A DNA stretch of 6,462 nt, taken from NCBI GenBank assembly GCA_028288645.1, contig JAQBNJ010000264.1, positions 1 through 6,462 of the forward strand. The letters are read 5' to 3'. Below are positions 1-5,764 of this stretch, one piece after another. The translations under genes and the position numbers were made by a program. The stretch's first letter is position 1; every line of letters starts with the position of its first letter. The DNA comes from Sediminibacterium sp. (lineage in GTDB: Bacteria > Bacteroidota > Bacteroidia > Chitinophagales > Chitinophagaceae). The notes below the pieces were generated by a model that ran no database searches, was not told the DNA's origin, and saw nothing but the letters and a program-made list of their open reading frames with translations.

Positions 1-587
1 ACATTATGGAACCGCCAGAGAATCCCGATCAGTCCGGATTCCTGTACGATCAGGTATTTGTAAGAGATAAATATAAAAAAACTACCGGAATAGTAGGTAA
101 AAAGGCCAATGATGATCCAGAACAGCGCGCTGTTTGTTAATCCTGATAACCTTGTATCTCTAACCAGCTTCCAGTAAAAAAAGATCAGGCAATAAGCCGT
201 GATCAGGAAACTGGCCATTGCAGAGATGAGGCTGTTATAAGTATACAAGCCTTCGCCATTGCATAATGATACCACACCGCAAATAATAAATAAAAGTGAT
301 GCCGGAGGGATCAGCTTTTTCAACGCGCTGTTATCCATTTTATAGAACAATGCCGAGAGAATGGCGAATGAGAGCACAATATTAATTACATAGACTGTAT
401 AGTTAGGCAACACAAAGATCTTTTCTACCAGTATGGCGGAAAGATTGGTAACAAACTGTATCAAAACAAACCAGAAAACATAATGCAGCTCCTTCGCCAT
501 TTGCCCAAAAGGCTTTATAAAGCAAAACAGGGTCAGCAAAGGAGCCGCAATATCTATGTAGTTTAAAATGTCAATAATGTTTTTCAA
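1..587 (-). CDS. Polytopic inner-membrane protein of unknown function (3' end cut by window edge)
   Basis: The frame is open from position 587 to the left edge, giving 195 visible codons with no stop; the C-terminus lies outside. Six hydrophobic segments are visible, at roughly residues 8-24, 36-54, 64-82, 92-108, 119-139 and 154-177. A seventh appears to begin after the aromatic Leu-Trp-Arg-Phe-His-Asn stretch near residues 190-195. I see no soluble domain, signal peptide or catalytic motif. The only sensible start is TTG at 587, since the frame upstream reaches a TAG at 623-621 without an ATG and the first internal ATG (residue 30) would remove the first membrane segment. The gene follows the 94-residue protein gene by 33 bases on the same strand, so the two are probably co-transcribed. 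From memory, Chitinophagaceae carry similar 6-7 TM proteins next to signalling genes, but no kinase is visible here. Function unknown. Confidence 0.75.
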   Translation of the reverse strand, partial: MKNIIDILNYIDIAAPLLTLFCFIKPFGQMAKELHYVFWFVLIQFVTNLSAILVEKIFVLPNYTVYVINIVLSFAILSALFYKMDNSALKKLIPPASLLFIICGVVSLCNGEGLYTYNSLISAMASFLITAYCLIFFYWKLVRDTRLSGLTNSALFWIIIGLFTYYSGSFFIFISYKYLIVQESGLIGILWRFHN

Positions 588-620
588 AAAAATCGTATAA
601 ACAGTTCGTAAAAAAATTGT

Positions 621-905
621 CTATGGTGTGCAACCCGGCGGGAAAGGACAACCATCAATACCCTCTTCCGGTGGTGGTTCTTCTCCGCCTGTCATTAGTT
701 TGGCACTTTTAGCGCTTTTTGCCGGTTGAATCATATCAACCCTTGCCCGGATGTGTGCAACGTTCACATAATTTGCGGCGCCTTTTGGTTTTTCTTTTTT
801 GATCTCCTGTGAAACGATAATACCCTTTGCCTTGGGGTTCGCTTTCAATAGTTTTTTGAGATCTTCTGCTCTGAAGTAGAACTCAATTCTGCATTCGCTT
901 GCCAT
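621..905 (-). CDS. Small soluble protein with C-terminal GCPFPPGC tail, function unknown
   Basis: The protein is 94 residues. The N-terminal part (about 1-60) looks like a compact folded domain: MASECRIEFYF, then a Lys-rich helix (DLKKLLKANPKAKG), a hydrophobic strand IIVSQEI and a second strand around NVAHIRARVD. The C-terminal third is low complexity: an AKSAKSAK repeat at 62-69, an acidic Pro/Glu stretch at 75-81, and a final GCPFPPGC-Thr-Pro carrying the only cysteines besides Cys5 (Cys86 and Cys92). The frame stays open upstream to 1088, but ATG 905 is the better start because the extra 61 residues read like translated intergenic DNA and would fill the divergent promoter region. No signal peptide or helix-turn-helix is evident. 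It lies directly upstream of the membrane protein gene. Not recognised as a named family. The paired Cys tail could bind a metal, form a disulfide or be a processing site; this is speculation. Confidence 0.7.
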   Translation of the reverse strand: MASECRIEFYFRAEDLKKLLKANPKAKGIIVSQEIKKEKPKGAANYVNVAHIRARVDMIQPAKSAKSAKLMTGGEEPPPEEGIDGCPFPPGCTP

Positions 906-944
906 GATGATTGGGTTTAGTTTTGGTTCGGAAAAAATAAGTCT

Positions 945-974
945 CAAATATTCAAAAAAAACATTGGTAATAAA
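945..974 (-). promoter_or_regulatory. Possible Bacteroidota-type promoter for the 94-residue protein gene
   Basis: On the minus strand AATATTTG (952-945) matches the Bacteroidota -7 consensus TAnnTTTG at all but the first base. A TTTA tetramer (974-971) sits 18 bases upstream, near where a TTTG -33 element would be expected. The resulting leader before ATG 905 would be about 30-35 bases. The region is A/T-rich, so a chance match is possible. Confidence 0.3.
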
Positions 975-1064
975 GACGGGCTTTTCCTTGTTCGGATACG
1001 GGAAATTCCCCGGTAGGTGAGCGGGTATACATAGCTTACTGCCTATGCCCAGGTAGCGGGAGAA

Positions 1065-1082
1065 AAGATATATGATTATCTT
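1065..1082. promoter_or_regulatory. Short inverted repeat just upstream of kgtP
   Basis: AAGATA (1065-1070) and TATCTT (1077-1082) form a perfect 6-base inverted repeat around a 6-base spacer, ending 18 bases before the kgtP start codon. It overlaps a partial -7-like box, TATCTTG (1077-1083). It could be an operator or a small leader hairpin, but it is short and A/T-rich, so chance occurrence is likely enough to keep confidence low. Confidence 0.25.
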
Positions 1083-1100
1083 GAACAATGAAAGACCTGT

Positions 1101-2423
1101 ATGGTCTCAAACACAATTTATTCTGAAATGGAACCACTGCATCCTGTTCCGGCCGGCCACCGTCTCAAGGCCATCGTAAGCGGTTCCGTGGGTAACCTGG
1201 TGGAATGGTACGATTGGTATGCGTATGCGGCGTTCTCATTGTACTTCGCTCCGGTATTTTTTCCGGGTAAAGATGCAACAGCCAACCTGTTAAATACGGC
1301 AGGCATTTTTGCAGTTGGCTTTTTAATGCGCCCTATCGGCGGATGGTTATTTGGAAGCCTGGCCGACAGGAAAGGAAGAAAATGGGCGATGACGCTTTCA
1401 GTGCTGCTGATGTCTTTCGGCTCATTGGTGATCGCGGTCACTCCTTCATACGCGAGTATCGGAATCGCGGCGCCTGTTCTGTTATTATCAGCAAGATTAT
1501 TACAGGGACTAAGTGTTGGAGGAGAATATGGAACGGCCGCAACTTATCTCAGCGAAATGGCGGTTAAAGGCAAACGGGGATTTTATTCCAGTTTTCAGTA
1601 TGTAACACTGATCGGCGGGCAACTGATCGCGGTGGGTATACAGTTGATCCTGCAGAATGTTCTTACAGCTTCACAAATGCAGGGCTGGGGTTGGCGCATC
1701 CCGTTTTTGGTAGGCGCGATATTATCGCTTATTGCATTTTACCTGCGGAGGAATATGGATGAAACGGAGGCTTTTCAAAAAAGCAAAAGCACGGCGAATG
1801 ATAAAAAAGGATCGCTCAAAGAATTGTTGCACCATCCACGCGCGGTAGCTACTGTGGTGGGATTAACGCTTGGAGGAACGATCGCTTTTTATACCTACAC
1901 CACCTACATGCAGAAATTTCTTGTGAATACAGTGCATCTTACAAAAGGGCAATCAACATTGCTCACATTTATTTCATTGTTTATTTACGCGGCTGTTCAG
2001 CCTTTGTTTGGATTATTATCTGACCGCGTAGGCCGCAGACCTTTGTTAATCTCATTTGGCATACTTGGTACTCTGTGTACCGTACCGATCCTGACCACAC
2101 TAAGTCATACAACAGGTTTATTCCCTGTATTTTTATTGATGATGGCGGCGTTGCTGATTGTTAGCGGGTATACTTCTATCAATGCGATAGTGAAAGCAGA
2201 ATTATTCCCGGCGAGCATCCGTGCATTGGGTGTTGGATTTCCCTATTCAGTTACGGTTGCGCTCTTTGGAGGAACCGCGGAATACTTTGCATTGTGGTTT
2301 AAGAATGGAGGAAATGAAGCGGGGTATTATTGGTATACATCAGCATGCATATTTATTTCTTTACTGGTGTATGTGTTTATGAAGGATACGAAGAAGAATT
2401 CATTGATTGAGAAGGGTGCCTAA
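1101..2423 (+). CDS. kgtP: 2-oxoglutarate (alpha-ketoglutarate)/H+ symporter, MFS metabolite:H+ symporter family
   Basis: This 440-residue inner-membrane transporter should import 2-oxoglutarate, or a related dicarboxylate, with protons. It aligns from recall along its whole length with E. coli KgtP (432 residues): GNLVEWYDWYAYAAFSLYFA at 31-50, TAGIFAVGFLMRPIGGWLFG at 66-85, RLLQGLSVGGEYGTAATYLS near 132-151, FQYVTLIGGQL at 165-175, WGWRIPF at 196-202 and ALGVGFPYSVTVALFGG-AEY near 375-395. Both MFS loop motifs are present: GSLADRKGRK (85-94) and its second-half copy GLLSDRVGRR (304-313). Twelve membrane segments are expected. ATG 1101 is used; ATG 1128 (residue 10) is an alternative that leaves the core intact. 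The nearest upstream signal is a weak AAAGA. It is transcribed divergently from the small protein gene and convergently with feoB. The close match supports the substrate class, but exact substrate is inferred from homology. Confidence 0.93.
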   Translation: MVSNTIYSEMEPLHPVPAGHRLKAIVSGSVGNLVEWYDWYAYAAFSLYFAPVFFPGKDATANLLNTAGIFAVGFLMRPIGGWLFGSLADRKGRKWAMTLSVLLMSFGSLVIAVTPSYASIGIAAPVLLLSARLLQGLSVGGEYGTAATYLSEMAVKGKRGFYSSFQYVTLIGGQLIAVGIQLILQNVLTASQMQGWGWRIPFLVGAILSLIAFYLRRNMDETEAFQKSKSTANDKKGSLKELLHHPRAVATVVGLTLGGTIAFYTYTTYMQKFLVNTVHLTKGQSTLLTFISLFIYAAVQPLFGLLSDRVGRRPLLISFGILGTLCTVPILTTLSHTTGLFPVFLLMMAALLIVSGYTSINAIVKAELFPASIRALGVGFPYSVTVALFGGTAEYFALWFKNGGNEAGYYWYTSACIFISLLVYVFMKDTKKNSLIEKGA

Positions 2424-2470
2424 CTTGATTTCGTTTTTTTCGGTAAATATGACCTCAACCTTTCTCTCAT

Positions 2471-2623
2471 GTTCCATCGGAACATTTGGTGGGTAGAAAA
2501 ATTATGAGGTGGCGGCAGCCGTTCCGTAGGAACGATTGGTGACGGGTTTGTAACACCAAACGTTCCTACGGAACGTGGTAACTCTTTTTCTTTCTTGCTA
2601 CCCACCAATTGTTCCGATGGAAC
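2471..2623. repeat. Nested palindromic repeat element (REP-like), four GTTCCnnnGGAAC units
   Basis: Four 13-base palindromic units lie at 2471-2483 (spacer ATC), 2521-2533 (GTA), 2562-2574 (TAC) and 2611-2623 (GAT). The first two are forward, each followed by a TTGGTG-like tail; the last two are the reverse complement. Outer arms 2471-2496 and 2598-2623 are complementary at 25 of 26 bases. Inner arms 2520-2541 and 2554-2575 are complementary at 21 of 22 bases around a 12-base loop. Unit spacing is 50 and 49 bases. The element can fold as one long interrupted hairpin or as four small ones. It fills the gap between convergent kgtP and feoB and so may also act as a bidirectional terminator. The organisation recalls REP/BIME elements mobilised by RAYT transposases, but no transposase is in the window. 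Confidence 0.85.
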
Positions 2624-2680
2624 AAGGAACAGCATCCCCGACCACACCTCTTGGTGCAGTTACATCTTTGTGTGAAAAAT

Positions 2681-4795
2681 CTATTTAAATAAATTGTATG
2701 TCACAAAACTCAATAAATACGCCAGCCCCGTCATATACACAAACTGGAATATTGGCCATTTCCAGGTGCGTGTTTCTCTTTTAACAACAGCAAGTGTGCT
2801 CATGCATTGCATAGCCAATACATAAAACACCATCAATGAAAGCGCCGCGGGCAGCGTATACACTTTACTTCCATCAGTATGTTTAGCTGCATCCATTTTT
2901 TGCCGTAGCGACGAGTTGTCGGTTTCTTCAACACTGTATAAAGTAGCCATCGTTCCAACAAATACTTCCCTTGCGGCAAATGAAGTGATGAGTGCGATAC
3001 CTATTTTCCAATCATAACCCAAAGGTTTGATTGCCGGCTCGATCGCTTTGCCTAAGATACCTGCGTATGAGTTCTGTAATTTTTCAGAAGACAAATGTCT
3101 TTGTAAAGAATCTGTTTTATTGGGTTGTTGAGCGATCAGTGTTGCGTACCTGTTCTCCACTTTCTGCATCCGGTCGCCGGGCCCGTAAGAACTGAGGAAC
3201 CAGAGCAGCAGGCTGATCATGATGATCACTTTACCCGCATCAAACACAAAGATCTTTGCTTTCTCTACCATGGTGATGCCCACATTCTTCCAGCGCGGGG
3301 CGCGGTAAATAGGGAGTTCGAGGATGAAGAAACTTTTTTCTTTGATCCTGATAAAGAATTTCATTACATAACTCACGATGAGCGCCATAAAAGTGCCGAG
3401 GAAATACAGCGCCATCATCACCAATCCCTGTACGCTTAAAAAACCGAAATAATATTTATCATCTATTACCAGAGAAATAAGAATGGTATAGACCGGAAGA
3501 CGTGCGCTGCAACTCATCAACGGCGTTACCAATATCGTGAGCAGCCGTTCTTTTTTATTTTCAATATTCCGCGCACTCATGATCGCCGGAACGGCGCAGG
3601 CAAAACCACTGATCATGGGCATCACGCTTTTTCCGTTCAGTCCCACTTTGCGCATGAGTTTATCGCTTAAGAAACTGATTCGCGCCATATATCCGGTGTC
3701 TTCCAGTATGGTGATCAATCCAAACAATATCATGATCTGCGGTACAAAAACGAGTATGCCGCTGAGCCCGGCTATGAAACCGTTGATCAACAGATCGCTC
3801 CACCATGCCTGCGGTAAAATATGGTTGAGCCCTCCCGCCAGTTCTTTAAACACCCACTCGATCCCGTCCATCGGGAACTGTGCGAGCCAGAAAATACTCT
3901 GGAACAACATAAAAAGAACCACCAATAAAATTACATAACCCCAGGTGCGGTGCAGAAGGAGGTTGTCTAATTTATCCGTGAACATTTTTTTCTCCAGCGG
4001 CCCGGTCTCCACAACATGCTGCTGCATGATCTGCCTGATACGGGTGTATCGCTGTAAGATCTCTTCGGCCTGCGTTTTAGTGGGATTGAACCTTGTATCG
4101 ATCTCTATTTTTTCCATTTCCTCCTGCTCACTATGCGGCAAAGGGAAATTTTCATGGTTGATGAGGTAATGAATGCTTCCGTATTCACTAAGTTTTGGAA
4201 ACAGTTGCTGCACGCGTTCCACGGAAACCGGCGCCAGCTTTTTGGTATTCATAAAATCCCGGGCATGCAGGGTTGGGCTCATTTTAGAGACCTGGGCCAA
4301 CACTTTTTTTAATTCAGTCAGCCCTTTGTTCTTTCTCGGATTTACGGCAACAACGGGAATACCCAGTTCCGCTTCCAGTCCGCTGATATCTATTTTGATG
4401 TCTTTTTTAGCGGCGATATCGTTCATCGTCAGGGCCATTACCACGGGGATCTTCAGGTCTATGATCTGGCTGCAGAAAAGAAGGTTTCGTTTCAGGTTAC
4501 TGGCATCGGCCACCAGCAACACCACATCGGCTTTGATCTCTGTATCGGCGCCCATCAGTACTTTATAGGCCACCCATTCATCCGCCCTGCGGGGATATAA
4601 GCTGTAAGTGCCGGGCAGATCGATCAGTTCGGCGGCCAGGTTTTCGTCCAGCATCGCGTGACCGGTTTTCTTATCAACCGTAACACCGGGGAAATTGCCC
4701 ACTTTCTGGTTCAGTCCCGTAAGCGCGTTGAATAACGAACTTTTTCCGCTGTTAGGGTTGCCAACTAATGCAATATGTAATAGAGGTTTTGCCAA
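2681..4795 (-). CDS. feoB: Ferrous iron transporter FeoB
   Basis: FeoB moves Fe2+ across the inner membrane using an N-terminal G-protein domain. The protein is 704 residues, a normal core length. G-domain motifs: G1 GNPNSGKSS (12-20), G2 around NFPGVTVD (34-41), G3 DLPG (59-62) and G4-like TMND (123-126), followed by a helical spacer to about 275. The membrane part carries the conserved LEDTGYMAR (364-372), GFACAVPA with Cys400, PLMSCSARLP with Cys429, AAREVFVGTMATLY (607-620) and MQCMSTLAVVKRE with Cys664. These cysteines correspond to those conserved in E. coli FeoB. The start codon is TTG 4795; no in-frame ATG exists before the upstream TAA at 4843-4841, and the protein begins properly with MAKPLLHIALVGNPNSGKSS. 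G4 has Thr where the NxxD motif has Asn. No FeoA domain is fused and no feoA gene adjoins. It ends convergent to kgtP. Confidence 0.96.
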   Translation of the reverse strand: MAKPLLHIALVGNPNSGKSSLFNALTGLNQKVGNFPGVTVDKKTGHAMLDENLAAELIDLPGTYSLYPRRADEWVAYKVLMGADTEIKADVVLLVADASNLKRNLLFCSQIIDLKIPVVMALTMNDIAAKKDIKIDISGLEAELGIPVVAVNPRKNKGLTELKKVLAQVSKMSPTLHARDFMNTKKLAPVSVERVQQLFPKLSEYGSIHYLINHENFPLPHSEQEEMEKIEIDTRFNPTKTQAEEILQRYTRIRQIMQQHVVETGPLEKKMFTDKLDNLLLHRTWGYVILLVVLFMLFQSIFWLAQFPMDGIEWVFKELAGGLNHILPQAWWSDLLINGFIAGLSGILVFVPQIMILFGLITILEDTGYMARISFLSDKLMRKVGLNGKSVMPMISGFACAVPAIMSARNIENKKERLLTILVTPLMSCSARLPVYTILISLVIDDKYYFGFLSVQGLVMMALYFLGTFMALIVSYVMKFFIRIKEKSFFILELPIYRAPRWKNVGITMVEKAKIFVFDAGKVIIMISLLLWFLSSYGPGDRMQKVENRYATLIAQQPNKTDSLQRHLSSEKLQNSYAGILGKAIEPAIKPLGYDWKIGIALITSFAAREVFVGTMATLYSVEETDNSSLRQKMDAAKHTDGSKVYTLPAALSLMVFYVLAMQCMSTLAVVKRETRTWKWPIFQFVYMTGLAYLLSFVTYNLFK

Positions 4796-4811
4796 ATAAA
4801 TGATGTGCCTG

Positions 4812-4819
4812 CAAAAGTA
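4812..4819 (-). promoter_or_regulatory. feoB: Perfect TAnnTTTG -7 box upstream of feoB
   Basis: On the minus strand TACTTTTG (4819-4812) matches the Bacteroidota -7 consensus TAnnTTTG at every fixed base, 16 bases before the TTG start of feoB. I see no convincing TTTG -33 element at the usual distance. If used, transcription would begin only about 10 bases before the start codon, giving a very short leader. It indicates that feoB can be transcribed independently of the upstream toxin-antitoxin operon. I could not identify a Fur-type box with confidence. Confidence 0.5.
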
Positions 4820-4879
4820 GCGGCAATAAGAGTGGGAGGGTTACGAGATTGGTAACAATACAAACCACTTCAGCAATTA

Positions 4880-5216
4880 TTAGCTATTGTAGAACTGTTG
4901 TATGTATTTGATAAAAGATTTTAATTCACTATCTGAAATAGTATCCTGGTCACCTTTGTCGTAGATAGTAAAAAAATAGATCGTCTCCTTTTGTATTTTA
5001 ACGCAGGTGATCAACCTGGCCCCTCCGCTTTTGCCACGTCCCTTACTTTTTATTGCTAAAACGTATTTTGTAACAATCTTTACCAAGATCTGTTCCCATG
5101 CGTGGGTTGGCTTCAAGGGTCTTTAGTAAATCGGAAAAATCAGATTTGAGAGATGGATATTTTTTACTCAATTCCTTAATTCGTTTAACAAACGAGGGAA
5201 GATAAATAAAATTCAT
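4880..5216 (-). pseudogene. RelE/HigB-like type II toxin, split by a +1-base frameshift
   Basis: Two frames together encode one toxin. ATG 5216 starts a frame reading MNFIYLPSFVKRIKELSKKY and ending ...GTDLGKDCYKIRFSNKK at a TAA (5045-5043), 57 residues. The adjoining frame continues the family pattern as LAIKSKGRGKSGGARLITCV, then IYDKGDQDTISDSELKSFI, ending at 4880. Removing one base from the AAAA run at 5058-5061 (TTTT on the coding strand) joins them at Tyr-Lys-Ile-Arg/Leu-Ala-Ile-Lys. The result is 111 residues, the usual size for this toxin group. Intact members are mRNA interferases held inactive by the antitoxin. The conserved GKSGGAR (61-67 of the repaired protein) and YDK (85-87) are kept. 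The gene follows the antitoxin stop by 15 bases. As read it should not give active toxin, unless the extra base is a sequencing error or is bypassed by frameshifting. An annotator taking only the downstream frame (TTG 5116) would miss the N-terminal half. Confidence 0.82.
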
Positions 5217-5231
5217 CCTGAGAATATTAGA

Positions 5232-5435
5232 TTACAATTGTGCTAAAAGCTGTGAGGTGGTTGGCGTTGTCAATTTTCCTTTCGCATGTTGTTCCATTTG
5301 CTTGAAACTATTCTTGAGATCTTCCAGGATCCTCAGTTTCTCCAGGCTTTGTTGCATTTCATCCCATTTTTTTAATGAGACCAATACGGCGGTAGCTTTG
5401 CCTTTTTGATTTGTTACATAACTGACGCCCGTCAT
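5232..5435 (-). CDS. Type II antitoxin, Phd/YefM- or RelB-like
   Basis: This 67-residue protein begins MTGVSYVTNQKGKATAVLVS, the pattern of small Bacteroidota antitoxins: a short N-terminal beta segment with a KGKxTAVLV core, then LKKWDEMQQSLEKLRILEDLK, a charged amphipathic helix. The hydrophilic C-terminus (about 45-67, rich in Lys, Gln and Thr) would be the flexible part that wraps the toxin. The N-terminal domain is expected to bind DNA and autorepress the operon. ATG 5435 is the only good start. It is upstream of, and 15 bases from, the frameshifted RelE/HigB-like toxin; antitoxin-first order is usual for RelBE- and Phd/Doc-type pairs. A 19-base palindrome at 5492-5510 lies 57 bases upstream and could be its operator. 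Family assignment (Phd/YefM versus RelB) is uncertain; the antitoxin role is mainly supported by the toxin next door. Confidence 0.75.
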   Translation of the reverse strand: MTGVSYVTNQKGKATAVLVSLKKWDEMQQSLEKLRILEDLKNSFKQMEQHAKGKLTTPTTSQLLAQL

Positions 5436-5452
5436 AAGCTACATTTAGAGTG

Positions 5453-5460
5453 TAAAATTA
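5453..5460 (-). promoter_or_regulatory. Possible -7 box of the toxin-antitoxin operon
   Basis: On the minus strand TAATTTTA (5460-5453) matches TAnnTTTG at all but the last base and lies 17 bases before the antitoxin ATG. No good -33 element is visible at standard spacing, and the area is A/T-rich, so the call is weak. Confidence 0.28.
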
Positions 5461-5491
5461 CGGATCTTTTCTAATTCTAAGTTGAAGACGA

Positions 5492-5510
5492 ATAAGTACC
5501 CGGTACTTAT
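5492..5510. promoter_or_regulatory. Perfect palindrome, candidate operator of the TA operon
   Basis: ATAAGTACC (5492-5500) and GGTACTTAT (5502-5510) are exact reverse complements around a single central C. A gapless 9-base arm with no mismatch is unlikely to be a chance event in this short gap and looks like a site for a dimeric DNA-binding protein. It lies 57 bases upstream of the antitoxin start codon, and antitoxins of this kind commonly autorepress through palindromes near their promoter. The distance is somewhat large, so a different regulator is possible. Confidence 0.45.
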
Positions 5511-5672
5511 ACTTGAAAAGCACGATTATCCTATCATACGTATATTTACGCAGAGATTTTGCCTTTATAAAGATCAAATACGGGAAAGATCATCCGGATC
5601 TTTGCAATGCACTGTGTTACTTCTCTGCTTTGGATTTATATACCTTGTGCATGCTATGGGAGCCATAACATT

Positions 5673-5707
5673 AAAAAAAAGCTGTGGCTGCCAACTACAG
5701 CTTTTTT
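5673..5707. terminator. Terminator-like hairpin with flanking A and T runs
   Basis: Eight A residues (5673-5680) precede GCTGT (5681-5685), an 11-base loop, ACAGC (5697-5701) and six T residues (5702-5707). Stem plus A/T pairing gives 11 perfect pairs, and the symmetry would work on either strand. The GC core is only five pairs, so efficiency may be modest. No recognised gene ends just before it on either strand, which makes its client unclear: an unannotated small RNA, or isolation of the downstream pair. Confidence 0.45.
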
Positions 5708-5764
5708 ACCAACATAAGTATGACAATCACACCACAATATATTTTCTAATTCTTTTGAAGAAAT

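Larger units (their letters stand above)
5436..5764. other. Gene-free intergenic region between the TA operon and the secreted-protein pair
   Basis: I find no convincing gene in these 329 bases. A plus-strand frame from TTG 5482 runs through the stretch but has no ribosome-binding signal or family resemblance, crosses the palindrome, a hairpin and the terminator-like structure, and overlaps the next gene. The region holds the palindrome at 5492-5510, a perfect 7-base-arm hairpin AAAGATC/GATCTTT around a 5-base loop at 5585-5603, and an A-stretch/hairpin/T-stretch at 5673-5707. It separates divergently transcribed units, so it must carry promoters for both sides. Confidence 0.6.

Noticed and set aside
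906..1088. Possible 61-residue N-terminal extension of the small protein (start at 1088)
   Set aside because: The extension lacks family-like features, would consume nearly the whole divergent promoter region, and the sequence MASECRIEFYF at 905 looks like a natural protein start.
2420..2647. Minus-strand open frame of 75 codons between kgtP and feoB
   Set aside because: It is translated almost entirely from the palindromic repeat element, and its residues reflect the repeat units rather than a protein family.
2645..2656. CACC/GGTG hairpin downstream of feoB as its terminator
   Set aside because: The stem is only four pairs with no following T run; the larger nested repeat at 2471-2623 is a better candidate.
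2662..2669. Plus-strand CATCTTTG resembling a -7 promoter box
   Set aside because: It would only drive antisense transcription into the feoB 3' end, matches imperfectly, and has no supporting -33 element.
3125..4568. Plus-strand open frames inside feoB
   Set aside because: FeoB is unambiguous on the minus strand over this whole stretch; the opposite frames show no independent signal.
4880..5116. A complete 78-residue toxin starting at TTG 5116
   Set aside because: Its first 19 residues are out-of-frame reading of the real toxin N-terminus; the family pattern continues into the other frame up to ATG 5216.
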